Positions 39,001-50,742 of a stretch of 64,000 nt of DNA are shown one piece after another. The DNA comes from Rutidosis leptorrhynchoides (Eukaryota > Streptophyta > Magnoliopsida > Asterales > Asteraceae): NCBI RefSeq assembly GCF_046630445.1, contig NC_092341.1:8989501-9053500 (forward strand). Reading direction: 5' to 3'. The first letter of the stretch is position 1; the number at the start of each line of letters is the position of its first letter. The translations under genes were made by a program, and so were the position numbers. The notes below the pieces were generated by a model. It saw only the letters and a list, made by a program, of their open reading frames with translations. It was not told the DNA's origin and did no database searches.

Positions 39001-41692
39001 TAAAACGTATGTGCAACGCCAACGAAGACTAAATCCTAATATGCAAGATGTAGTTAAGAAAAAGATTATTAAACTGCTGGATGCAGGTTTAATTTATCCA
39101 ATTTCTGATAGTCCATGGGTAAGCCCAGTTCAATGCGTACCTAAGAAGGGTGGCATGACTGTCATTACAAATGAGAAAAATGAGCTTATTCCTACTAGGA
39201 CTGTAACAGGATGGCGTGTATGTATTGATTATAGAAAATTAAATGACGCCACCAGAAAAGATCACTTTCCCTTACCTTTCATAGATCAAATGTTGGAAAG
39301 ATTAGCCGGAAATAGTTACTATTGTTTTCTAGATGGATTTTCCGGATATTTTCAAATTCCAATAGCACCCGAAGATCAAGAGAAAACCACATTCACGTGC
39401 CCTTATGGTACTTTTGCTTACAAACGCATGCCATTTGGACTTTGCAATGCCCCTGCAACCTTTCAAAGGTGTATGATGGCGATTTTTCACGACATGATAG
39501 AAGAATGCATGGAAGTATTCATGGATGACTTTTCAGTCTTCGGTGATACATTTAAATCATGTCTAGTTAATCTGGAACGAATGCTAATTAGATGCGAACA
39601 ATCAAATCTAGTACTTAATTGGGAGAAATGCCATTTCATATTTAAAGAAGGCATCGTTCTTGGACATAAAATTTCAAAAGAAGGAATTGAAGTGGATAGA
39701 GCTAAAGTAGATGTAATTGCTAAACTTCCACATCCCACCAATGTTAGAGGAGTTAGGAGTTTTCTAGGGCATGCCGGTTTTTACCGACGTTTCATAAAAG
39801 ATTTTTCTAAAATTGCCACTCCTATGAATAAACTCCTAGAAAAGGATGCGCCATTCATCTTTTCAGATGAGTGTATCAAATCTTTTAATATTCTTAAAGA
39901 GAAACTCACTAATGCACCGATCATGATAACACCAAATTGGAATCTACCATTTGAACTAATGTGCGATGCAAGTGATTTTGCAATGGGAGCCGTTTTAGGA
40001 CAAAGGATTGAAAAACGATTTCAACCTATATATTATGCTAGTAAGACATTACAAGGAGCACAAACGAACTATACAACTACTGAAAAAGAACTCCTTGCTA
40101 TTGTCTTTGCTTTTGACAAATTTCGATCATATCTCGTTCTAGCAAAAACGGTGGTCTATACCGACCATTCTGCTCTTAGATACCTATTTTCAAAACAAGA
40201 TGCTAAACCAAGATTAATCTGTTGGATCTTACTCTTACAAGAGTTTGATATTGAAATCCGAGATAAAAGAGGAGCAGAAAATCTCGCCGCTGATCATCTT
40301 TCTCGTCTTGAAAATCCTGAATTAGAAGTTCTAAATGAATCGGCCATACAAGACAACTTTCCTGATGAATATCTATTGAAGATAGATTATAAAGAAATCC
40401 CATGGTTTGCAGACTATGCAAACTACTTAGTTTGTGGATTCCTTGAAAAAGGATTATCGTACCAAAGACGAAAGAAATTCTTCAGTGATATAAAACACTA
40501 TTTCTGGGAAGATCCACATCTGTTTAAAAGTTGTCCCGATGGAATAATACGCCGATGTGTATTTGGAGATGAAGCTAGTAAAATTTTAAACCATTGTCAC
40601 ACAGGACCAACAGGAGGGCATTATGGGCCTCAACTAACAGCAAGAAAAGTTTATGAAGCTGGATTCTATTGGCCTACAATTTACAAAGACGCACACCTTC
40701 TTTGCAAATCCTGTGATGCATGTCAAAGGGCCGGAAAAATAAGTCAACGTGATGAAATGCCACAAAATGTCATCCAAGTATGTGAAGTATTTGACATTTG
40801 GGGTATTGACTTTATGGGTCCATTTCCAAAATCTCATAATAATCTATATATACTCGTAGCCATTGATTATGTATCTAAATGGGCGGAAGCACAAGCTCTC
40901 CCAACTAACGATGCACGAGTTGTAGTCAACTTTTTAAAACGTCTTTTTGCAAGGTTTGGAACACCAAAAGCTTTAATAAGTGATCGGGGTACTCATTTCT
41001 GTAATAATCAACTTGAGAAAGTTCTTAAAAGATATGGAGTAACTCATAAAATCTCCACCGCATATCATCCACAAACAAGTGGACAAGTTGAAAATACCAA
41101 CCGAGCTTTAAAACGTATTTTAGAGAAAACCGTAGGATCAAATCCGAAGGAATGGTCCATTAAATTGGAGGATGCACTCTGGGCTTTTAGAACAGCCTAC
41201 AAAACTCCAATTGGAACCACACCTTTTAGACTTGTTTATGGAAAAGCATGTCATCTTCCAGTAGAAATTGAACACAAAGCATTTTGGGCTTTGAAGACAT
41301 GTAATCTTGATTTATATGAAGCTGGACGTCTACGATTAAGTCAACTAAACGAATTAGAAGAATTAAGACATGAAGCATACGAAAATTCGTTAATCTATAA
41401 AGAAAGAACGAAGAAATGGCATGATAAAAGAATCAGAAGTTCAAAAGAATTTAAAGAAGGAGACAGAGTTCTTCTTTTCAATTCACGATTCAAGCTATTT
41501 CCTGGAAAATTGAAATCAAGATGGTCTGGACCATTCATAGTCAAAAGAGTTTTCCCATACAGAACGATAGAATTAATAAATTCAAATGGGATTGAATTTA
41601 AAGTTAATGGTCACAGAGTTAAACATTACATACATGGTCCGATGGAAGTCGACAACGAAGTTAATCACAATTTCGACACCACAGCTAACTAA
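36089..41692 (+). CDS. gag-pol: Element C Gag-Pol polyprotein (in-frame UAG near the N-terminus)
   Basis: The frame opens at the ATG at 36089, meets TAG at 36341-36343, and continues in the same frame. From the ATG at 36407 it is open for 1761 residues. Gag: the retrotransposon-gag region [17 protein letters not shown] and an atypical knuckle, [13 protein letters not shown] (one residue short before His). Protease: [11 protein letters not shown], near 38200. [31 protein letters not shown] near 39520. RNase [27 protein letters not shown]. Integrase: zinc part ([10 protein letters not shown] to CKSCDACQ), core [28 protein letters not shown]. The 1761-residue part has no break, so it may still be functional. 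The TAG is either a nonsense change or a leaky stop; translation may also start at 36407. Confidence 0.92.
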
Positions 41693-41864
41693 GTGTGGGG
41701 AGAACCAAGTCTTTAAAGGATAATATGTATTTACGTTAGAGTTAGATTGTCTGTTTTCGTGTAGTTCTCGAAAATGGAACCCGAATGGTCTTTCCCTAGC
41801 AGACCCTAAAGAACTAGTCTTCTCCCCCCATTCTGAATTTTTATTTTTTTTAGGTTTTTACAAA

Positions 41865-42281
41865 ATGAAGACTGCCTATGAACTAAACCATGGTCTAATG
41901 CTACACGCTTTGATCACTAAAAGAAATAATGACATACTACCGAGTGAAATAGTATCAGTAATCAGAGAAAGAATGGACGGAGTTAGAAAAGAATCCAGAT
42001 GCGAAGATAATAAGTTACAATTTGGTAAAGGAAAATCAAAATCCGCAGCAAAAAGAAGAGCACGACACCTAGAACGATGTCACAAATGCGGAAAATGGTC
42101 ACATGGAGGTAAATGTTCAAATAATCAAACCTATTCAAATACCGAATTTGTTACTTTATGCAGAGACGGACCGTTCATATGTTTAGAAGAAAAGACACTG
42201 AATGCTCGAGGTTACGCCTATGTAGCCATGGAAAATCAATTAAACCGACTATCTTATGAATGGGATAGATCATATAACTAA
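41865..42281 (+). CDS. Small basic zinc-knuckle ORF after pol (element C)
   Basis: A 138-residue frame begins at an ATG 173 bases after the pol stop. It has a basic stretch (KSKSAAKRRARHLER, residues ~64-78) followed by CHKCGKWSHGGKC, a near-CCHC knuckle with three instead of four residues before the last Cys. The rest (VTLCRDGPFICLEEK, AYVAMENQLNRLSYEW) is not recognised. It may be an accessory nucleic-acid-binding protein. How it would be translated from a downstream position is unclear; a spliced or internally initiated RNA would be needed. Confidence 0.6.
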   Translation: MKTAYELNHGLMLHALITKRNNDILPSEIVSVIRERMDGVRKESRCEDNKLQFGKGKSKSAAKRRARHLERCHKCGKWSHGGKCSNNQTYSNTEFVTLCRDGPFICLEEKTLNARGYAYVAMENQLNRLSYEWDRSYN

Positions 42282-43456
42282 GAAATCTATTCCACAGGTA
42301 TGTCTGTACAGTTTTTATTTTTATTTTTATTTTTAACCTTTTGATAATAAACGCTAATTTGTTCGCTAAAAAGTATTAAATTGGTATTGAATAAAATTAG
42401 GTTTGGCGACCGAAATTATTGATATCATTCAAAAATTTATTACATCACTGCGAAATTTAACGTTTATTCTTAAGGTATAAATATCTTTAATCAATCAACC
42501 CAAAATATTTCAAAAATTCGTCATGAGTTAAATTAGGTCTTGGAACCGAAATTACTTTACCGAAAAGAGGGGCGCATATTTTTGATAATATTTGATTGAT
42601 TAAAGTGGGATAAAAAGACAAAAAGATTTTTATAATTTTTTTTTACCATGTTTTTAAAATTAATATTTAAATCTTAAATTAATATTGTAAACTTTATAAA
42701 AACAATATATTTAAAATTGTAAATATTTGAAAAATTAATATAAGTTTGATATGAATTTATGAATTTTTAAAATTAAGTTTGGTGTGAATTTTTAATTTTT
42801 AAAATATTAATTTTTAATTTTATGCATTTCAAATTTTAAGTTTGGTGTGAATTTTTAATATTAATTTTGAATTTTATATTTAAGTTGTGTGAATTTAAAA
42901 ACAAAAATTTACTTTATCTCATTAAGTTAAGAATATGATTTTTAAAATTCGTCGTAAGTTGAAGACTAGGTCTTTGAACCGAAATTGCTTTACCCGAGGG
43001 AGGGACGAGAACTTTTATTATCATTATTTTTAATCTTATTGAATTAGAGTATGCCAAAAACATTGAAAAAACCCAAAAATCTTAGCTTTTAAAACAATCG
43101 CTACAAAAAGACAAATTTTAAAATTTTGTCGAAGGACGGACTAGGACATCGATCCGAAACGACCTCGTCCTAAATAACAAGGGAAACAAAATTTTAAAAT
43201 TAATTACTTAATTGTTTTAATAAGTTAATGATTATAAAAAAAAAAATATACCAAACTCCGCGAGTCGCGGAGTTTGGAGGGTAAATCCCCGCGACTCGCG
43301 GGAGGACCGGATTACAGAAAAAAAATAAGAGCTGCAACAGCTCAGTTTCACACTCCACACCCAAAAATACTGCGAACATAACCCCGAAAAACCACCCAAA
43401 AACACCCCAAAAATCCCAATTTTTAACCGTTAATCACCAAATTTTTTGCTAAAATC
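42282..43456 (+). other. Element C inter-ORF region with possible internal promoter
   Basis: Long noncoding AT-rich stretch with several degenerate copies of an ACTAGGTCTT...ACCGAAATT motif (near 42399, 42531, 42966 and 43138). At 43251-43277 lies a perfect 27-base palindrome centred on CGCGAGTCGCG, followed by CGCGACTCGCG at 43290-43300 (centres 31 bp apart). The A/C-rich stretch 43345-43456 looks like a plant 5' UTR leading to the ATG at 43457. Confidence 0.5.
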
Positions 43457-45472
43457 ATGTTGAGAAGGATGCTATCTAAGAATTACTCAAGAAAAACGGT
43501 AAATTTCTACACCTAAACACCATTTAATTCGAAATTTGATGTTCTTGAGCTATTTTTTCCCCAATTTGATTTTGATGCTTTTTAGTGTAATTAGGCTTAA
43601 ATTGTTTATGTATTATGCTTGTATAACCTAGATTGATGCTGTTTAACATGATTAGAAGCCTTAAAATTCAAATTTTGAGTAATCTAGGGTTTGTGTTCTT
43701 GAGCAAATTTGGGGCTTTTTGATATAAACAGGTTATGGCCGATTTTTGTCATGAATTGTTGCTAAATTAAGTAGTGTAACATGTCTAGGTAGTTAAATGA
43801 TCCAAACTTTGAGCCTAAACATGATTTTGAGAATTAAAGTGGACTTTTTCAAGTCTAAAATTCATGAACTTGATTTTTGAAAGATAATGCCATTTGAGAC
43901 TTGTTTATTTGCTAGTAATGATTATTTTGACATGTTATTTGAGTTGAATGCTTATGAACTTGGCGAAAATTTTTGTATATGCTTATTTGAAAAAGTGTAG
44001 ATTTGATGAAAATATGAAAATGAGCTTAAGTTTGATATAGATTGATAATGTCATTGTAATTGATGATTTTGCTGACACTAATGCATATTTGGATGCACAA
44101 AATTTGTGTTTGATGTGTTTTGCAGAATGAAAGGGGTGAATCTTCATCCCAAGCCCGCAATGCTCCTGCTGAGAATTTGGAACAACAGGAGGTGGATAAC
44201 TACTACAAGCAGGATGTACCTCATCCAGTCATGACCTTTTCAGATATGCACTTGGAAGAGTTGCACCCGAAACTGAGATTTGACAGACTTTGGATAGATT
44301 ATCCAAAATATCAAAGGGGTTTGCATACTCTTCATTCTAAGGTTGTTGAGGTACCGAGGGTCATAGAATGGGGACCCTTAGAAGCTGTAGAATTGGCCGG
44401 GCCAATTAGGGAATTACTTGTACAGAGGTATGGTAATTCTTCTTTTAATGACTGGATATGTTTATTCACCATACGTAGACCTGTATATAAAGTATGGTGT
44501 GAAGAATTGTTATGTAGTATAGAGTTGAATGATCGGGTAGCTAGTTTAACCGATCGTTCTTTTATTAGATTTTTGTTAGGCGGTTCGATGCGCCACATGT
44601 CTTTACTGGACATGGCTCAGGCTTTACGTATATATACGCCTGAGGAGTTAGCGTCTGCCGATTGTAGAGGATTGATACTAAACGGTAGAAAGATAGATGA
44701 AAATTTTGATACACACGGTGTGTGGAGTCAAATGACAAGCCATCACCGTTTCAAAGGGGGAAATTACTCTTATTTGGATATAGATAGAGCCGAATTAAGA
44801 GTGATACATAGGTTTTTAGCTAATTCGATTACACAAAGGGGTAAAAACAAGGAAAAAGTAAATGAACAGGATTTGTTTTACCATATGTGTATTCGAGACC
44901 CACAAAGCGCTGTAAGTATACCATATTGTGTGGGTTATTATTTATCAGCTATGGTTCGGGGGATGCAACCACATAGCATAATAGGAGGTGGTATTTTTAT
45001 TACTTTGATTGGTGAATATCTCGGTGTGAATATAAGTCGGGGGGGATTATTACTAGAAGAGCCGGAACCCCGCGATACTATAGGTTTAAATGTATACCAT
45101 GGTGCGAAAGTTTTGAAGAGGCGAAATAACGCCGCAGTACGATACCATGGTAGACATCCACAGGTGGAGAGAAACCAGCAACAAGGTAATGTAGGAGGGG
45201 GGAATGAGATGCAAGAAATGCATAGGTTTATAGCTTCTCAGGAATACGAAAATGCTAGACAGAGAGCATTTGAAGATTGGCAAGTTCATCAGAACCAAAT
45301 CATAGCTCATTGCCAACATATAGGTAGAAACTATATTCCTACACCGAAACCCATCTTCCCTCCTTGGTCTATAGAGATGCAGCCACCATATCCTACGTAT
45401 GACCCTGCCGAAGCATTCTATAGCACTTATGGTTATGCCTGGAACCCCTATTGGTACCAATATCATCCTTAG
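43457..45472 (+). CDS. Third ORF of element C (Athila ORF-1-like), predicted two exons
   Basis: The 3' frame (44126-45472) has no good ATG at its left edge, but begins exactly after an acceptor-like TGTTTTGCAG. A short exon, 43457-43498, starts with ATG (MLRRMLSKNYSRKT), ends ...AAAACG|GTAAAT, and is in phase 0 with it. The product is 462 residues. The body (FNDWICLFTIRRPVY, LTDRSFIRFLLGG, GVWSQMTSHHRFKGG, DLFYHMCIRDP) resembles the plant ATHILA ORF-1 family; the end is Pro/Tyr-rich. It occupies the place of the env-like gene in some Athila elements, but I see no signal peptide or clear membrane anchor. Function unknown. Confidence 0.65.
43499..44125 (+). other. Predicted intron of the third ORF of element C
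   Basis: 627 bp, starting GTAAATTTCT, T-rich, with GCTGACAC about 50 bases before the acceptor as a branch-point candidate, ending TTTTGCAG. Confidence 0.55.
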
Positions 45473-47560
45473 TATACTTATTATTTTTTATTTATTTATT
45501 TATTTTGTAATTTGTAATTATTGATAAATTTAATACTGTTGTTAATATTGTAATCATTTTTTATAATTATCTAACTTTTATTCTTCGATTTTAATAATTT
45601 TTGAATGTGGGGTAATATACCAAACTTCAAAAATATGTATATATGTTTGCAGTTTATCTTATGTACACAACAGGGTAAAACAACGCATTTTCAAAGACTG
45701 GCATTAAGTTCAGCAAAAGCAACTAATTTTGACGACAAGATGCAAAATATATGTGAAATAACAACAAGACGGAATGAACAAATGATGTGCACCATTTATC
45801 ATTCAGCAAACAAACGCCAATATATTTGGAAACTTTGGTAAAAATTTAATCATTTTCACACAAAGCACCCTCAATAATTTAAATTGTTACTGATTTCTTG
45901 CAAATGAGGGCATTGCAAGATCTTAAGTGTGGGAATGGGTTAAATTCTTTCGGATTTTAAAATTTTTATCTTAAACACTTGGTTACCATTAAAAATACTA
46001 GTAAAGCAGTAGTTGTATTAGAATCTAGTGCTCTCTGATAAAAAAGAACAGCCCTAGTCTTATATACTGACTACCCAATTCTAGTAAAAATTTTCAAAAT
46101 TTTCAATTAAATGAATTCAAAATCATGTTTATACATATTTATGAACGATAAAACTAGGTTTTAACACCGAAATTATTGTTACCTCGGAAAGGACATAAAT
46201 TAAGAAACAAACTAAAATGTTAAAATTCATTTAAAATGGAATAGAGGACGATAAAAAGGAAAATAAAAGCCAAGTGCGGGAAAATTTACCAAGTTATTTT
46301 AAACATATGTCACATATATCTGTAACAAATAACTGAAAATACTTTTACTTTGAACTAAACTAAACTGTTTTACCCGATGAAAGAAAAAAAGAGATGGATC
46401 TACACGATGAATCAATTCCATCACTAAAAGGAAGTAAAGTCTTCCGAAAAAGACACGCGCTTCTTGATTTAGGTCAAGAAGTTGTCGTCCAGACCAGCTG
46501 TAGGTTGACGAAAAATCTAGAAAAGTCATCACTAAAATCAGCAGGAAATCCACGGACCTCAGCATTAAACAGGGTCGCCAAGTGGTCAGATTTATCCTAA
46601 CCATGAGAAGGATTTATCTCGTATAATGGGGGGGCACCATGCAAATTAGCTGGATAAGACTAATGAATCAGATCCCCAGAAAGGATAATCTCCTTAAAGA
46701 TTAAAAATCAACTTTTAAGACTGATATTACTCAATCCTAGAGATTGACCTTAAAGATTGAGAATTCAAACTCATGGAATTCAATGATATCTAAACTCGAG
46801 CTTGAACGAGAAAATATTTTGATCAAAATTACAGACCGATTTGTTTTCTGAAAACCCTATTTTCAATGCGTTCATTACCATTGAACGTAAAATCCTAGGA
46901 ATTCACCTGGAATTCATTAGGTCACCTGAACTAAATCGGGTGTCAACCGTAAGAACGGTGGTTGCATAGTGGTCAAAGACAGGACCTTGTGCCAGACCGA
47001 AAAATTATAAGGGTGAGCTTTACTATTGCTCCTACCAAGGATAGTAATTGCGTCCGACACGTTATAGACCATAATTAAAAGCATGTCACGGGACATTACC
47101 TTAACAGTTGCTTGTTCAACGCTTTCCTTTACAACCGGACGGTAGTTTATCGAAAGGTAATATACGGAACAAGTAAACTGGACGTGTTGCTTTCCTAATA
47201 CAAGGTTAGCAAGTGGGTAACACAAAACCATAAGTGTTGAGCTAAAATTTTCAAATCTGAAACCCACCAAACCCACAAAAATATTTTGCAAATACCGGTA
47301 AAGGGTTGTTCCGGAAAACTTATCTAGGGTAAAAACTAGATTTAATTTTTAAAAGATCAAATGTTTTCATAAAGATCCAATTTCCTTAATGGATCTAAAT
47401 TTTTATAGTCATGTGGGACTGTAAACCATATCGTTACTACCATTGTTTATACCGCCGTATAGAAATCACTGATGTACAAAGTGTGAAGAATAAAGAAGTG
47501 ATTCTAGTATTTCAAGACAATATTGCTTGAGGACAAGCAACGCTCAAGTGTGGGAATATT
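45473..47560 (+). other. Element C 3' noncoding region and polypurine tract
   Basis: No supported gene. The purine motif AAGTGTGGGAA occurs at 45925 and again at 47546, just before the LTR at 47561; the latter is the polypurine-tract candidate. The part from 46121 onward is the first copy of the 2.3-kb tandem duplication. Confidence 0.65.
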
Positions 47561-50500
47561 TGATAATGCTAAAAACGAACATATATTTCATAGCATTATT
47601 CCTCAAGAAAGACAAGCTTTTAGTTGCAATTGTTCTATTTACAAGTGATATTCGTTTGTATAATAAAAGGTGAAGACAAAAGACAGATTCGACGAATTGA
47701 AGACGCAAACGACCAAAAAGCTCAAAAGTACAAAAGACAATCAAAAAGGTTCCAATTATTGATAAGAAACGTCTCGAAATTACAAAAGTACAAGATTCAA
47801 AACGCAAAGTACAAGATATTAAATTGTACGCGAGGACGTTCGAAAATCCGGAACCGGGACCAGAGTCAACTCTTAACGCTCGACGCAACGGACTAAAAAT
47901 TACAAGTTAACTATGTATATAAATATAATATAATATATAATTAATTATATTAATTATATATATATTATATTTATAAATAAAAAACCGTCGGCAGAGAAAA
48001 ACTCCAAGGACTGAGCTGTAAAAGTAACCTCCGCGAGTCGCGGTGTTTGAAGAGGTTTTCACCGCGAGTCGCGGAGCCCCAAAATTGAAAACTGCCTATA
48101 AAGCCAACCGAATTCTGATCAAAATCATCATCTTTTTCTTCTCTTATCATACGTAAAATTTATATATATATATATATAATTTATATTTTAATTTTAATTT
48201 TAATTCTAATAATAAGGGTATGTTAGCGAATGTTGTAAGGGTGTAAGTCGAAATTCTGTCCGTGTAACGCTACGCTATTTTTAATCATTGTAAGTTATGT
48301 TCAACCTTTTTACATTAATGTCTCGTAGCTAAGTTATTATTATGCTTATTTAAAACGAAGTAGTCATGATGTTGGGCTAATTACTAAAATTGGGTAATTG
48401 GGCTTTGTACCATAATTGGGGTTTGGACAAAATCATGTTTATACATATTTATGAACGATAAAACTAGGTTTTAACACCGAAATTATTGTTACCTCGGAAA
48501 GGACATAAATTAAGAAACAAACTAAAATGTTAAAATTCATTTAAAATGGAATAGAGGACGATAAAAAGGAAAATAAAAGCCAAGTGCGGGAAAATTTACC
48601 AAGTTATTTTAAACATATGTCACATATATCTGTAACAAATAACTGAAAATACTTTTGCTTTGAACTAAACTAAACTGTTTTACCCGATGAAAGAAAAGAA
48701 GAGATGGATCTACACGATGAATCAATTCCATCACTAAAAGGAAGTAAAGTCTTCCGAAAAAGACACGCGCTTCTTGATTTAGGTCAAGAAGTTGTCGTCC
48801 AGACCAGCTGTAGGTTGACGAAAAATCTAGAAAAGTCATCACTAAAATCAGCAGGAAATCCACGGACCTCAGCATTAAACAGGGTCGCCAAGTGGTCAGA
48901 TTTATCCTAACCATGAGAAGGATTTATCTCGTATAATGGGGGGGCACCATGCAAATTAGCTGGATAAGACTAATGAATCAGATCCCCAGAAAGGATAATC
49001 TCCTTAAAGATTAAAAATCAGCTTTTAAGACTGATATTACTCAATCCTAAAGATTGACCTTAAAGATTGAGAATTCAAACTCATGGAATTCAATGATATC
49101 TAAACTCGAGCTTGAACGAGAAAATATTTTGATCAAAATTACAAACCGATTTGTTTTCTGAAAACCCTATTTTCAATGCGTTCATTACCATTGAACGTAA
49201 AATCCTAGGAATTCACCTGGAATTCATTAGGTCACCTGAACTAAATCGGGTGTCAACCGTAAGAACGGTGGTTGCATAGTGGTCAAAGACAGGACCTTGT
49301 GCCAGACCGAAAAATTATAAGGGTGAGCTTTACTATTGCTCCTACCAAGGATAGTAATTGCGCCCGACACGTTATAGACCATAATTAAAAGCATGTCACG
49401 GGACATTGCCTTAACAGTTGCTTGTTCAACGCTTTCCTTTACAACCGGACGGTAGTTTATCGAAAGGTAATATACGGAACAAGTAAACTGGACGTGTTGC
49501 TTTCCTAATACAAGGTTAGCAAGTGGGTAACACAAAACCATAAGTGTTGAGCTAAAATTTTCAAATCTGAAACCCACCAAACCCACAAAAATATTTTGCA
49601 AATACCGGTAAAGGGTTGTTCCGGAAAACTTATCTAGGGTAAAAACTAGATTTAATTTTCAAAAGATCAAATGTTTTCATAAAGATCCAATTTCCTTAAT
49701 GGATCTAAATTTTTATAGTCATGTGGGACTGTAAACCATATCGTTACTACCATTGTTTATACCGCCGTATAGAAATCACTGATGTACAAAGTGTGAAGAA
49801 TAAAGAAGTGATTCTAGTATTTCAAGACAATATTGCTTGAGGACAAGCAACGCTCAAGTGTGGGAATATTTGATAATGCTAAAAACGAACATATATTTCA
49901 TAGCATTATTCCTCAAGAAAGACAAGCTTTTAGTTGCAATTGTTCTATTTACAAGTGATATTCGTTTGTATAATAAAAGGTGAAGACAAAAGACAGATTC
50001 GACGAATTGAAGACGCAAATGACCAAAAAGCTCAAAAGTACAAAAGACAATCAAAAAGGTTCCAATTATTGATAAGAAACGTCTCAAAATTACAAAAGTA
50101 CAAGATTCAAAACGCAAAGTACAAGATATTAAATTGTACGCGAGGACGTTCGAAAATCCGGAACCGGGACCAGAGTCAACTCTTAACGCTCGACGCAACG
50201 GACTAAAAATTACAAGTTAACTATGTATATAAATATAATATAATATATAATTAATTATATTAATTATATATATATTATATTTATAAATAAAAAACCGTCG
50301 GCAGAGAAAAACTCCAAGGACTGAGCTGTAAAAGTAACCTCCGCGAGTCGCGGTGTTTGAAGAGGTTTTCACCGCGAGTCGCGGAGCCCCAAAATTGAAA
50401 ACTACCTATAAAGCCAACCGAATTCTGATCAAAATCATCATCTTTTTCTTCTCTTATCATACGTAAAATTTATATATATATATATATATAATTTATATTT

Positions 50501-50742
50501 TAATTTTAATTTTAATTCTAATAATAAGGGTATGTTAGCGAATGTTGTAAGGGTGTAAGTTGAAATTCTGTCCGTGTAACGCTACACTATTTTTAATCAT
50601 TGTAAGTTATGTTCAACCTTTTTACATTAATGTCTCGTAGCTAAGTTATTATTATGCTTATTTAAAACGAAGTAGTCATGATGTTGGGCTAATTACTAAA
50701 ATTGGGTAATTGGGCTTTGTACCATAATTGGGGTTTGGACAA
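46121..50742 (+). repeat. Direct tandem duplication (about 2.31 kb x 2) at the 3' end of element C
   Basis: 46121-48430 is repeated from 48431 to about 50742. Each unit has ~1440 bp of 3' noncoding region plus the first 870 bp of the LTR. The junction near 48430 fuses LTR position 870 (GTTTGGACAAAA) to internal sequence (CAAAATCATG), sharing CAAAA. I count about eight substitutions in the noncoding part and several in the LTR part. Confidence 0.93.
47561..48430 (+). repeat. Truncated internal LTR of element C
   Basis: It is the first 870 bases of the C LTR, including the palindrome pair and TATA box, then breaks into the second copy of the 3' noncoding region. Confidence 0.93.

Noticed and set aside
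44120-44125. TTG at 44120 as start of the third ORF of C
   Set aside because: The six bases are the end of an acceptor-like sequence. A spliced ATG exon explains the frame better.
45605-45841. 78-codon ORF after the third ORF of C
   Set aside because: No recognisable motif, low coding character, and no sign of translation context.
46299-47291. Open frames on both strands in the 3' region of C, repeated at 48609-49601
   Set aside because: They are repeated only because the DNA is duplicated. There is no motif and both strands are open.
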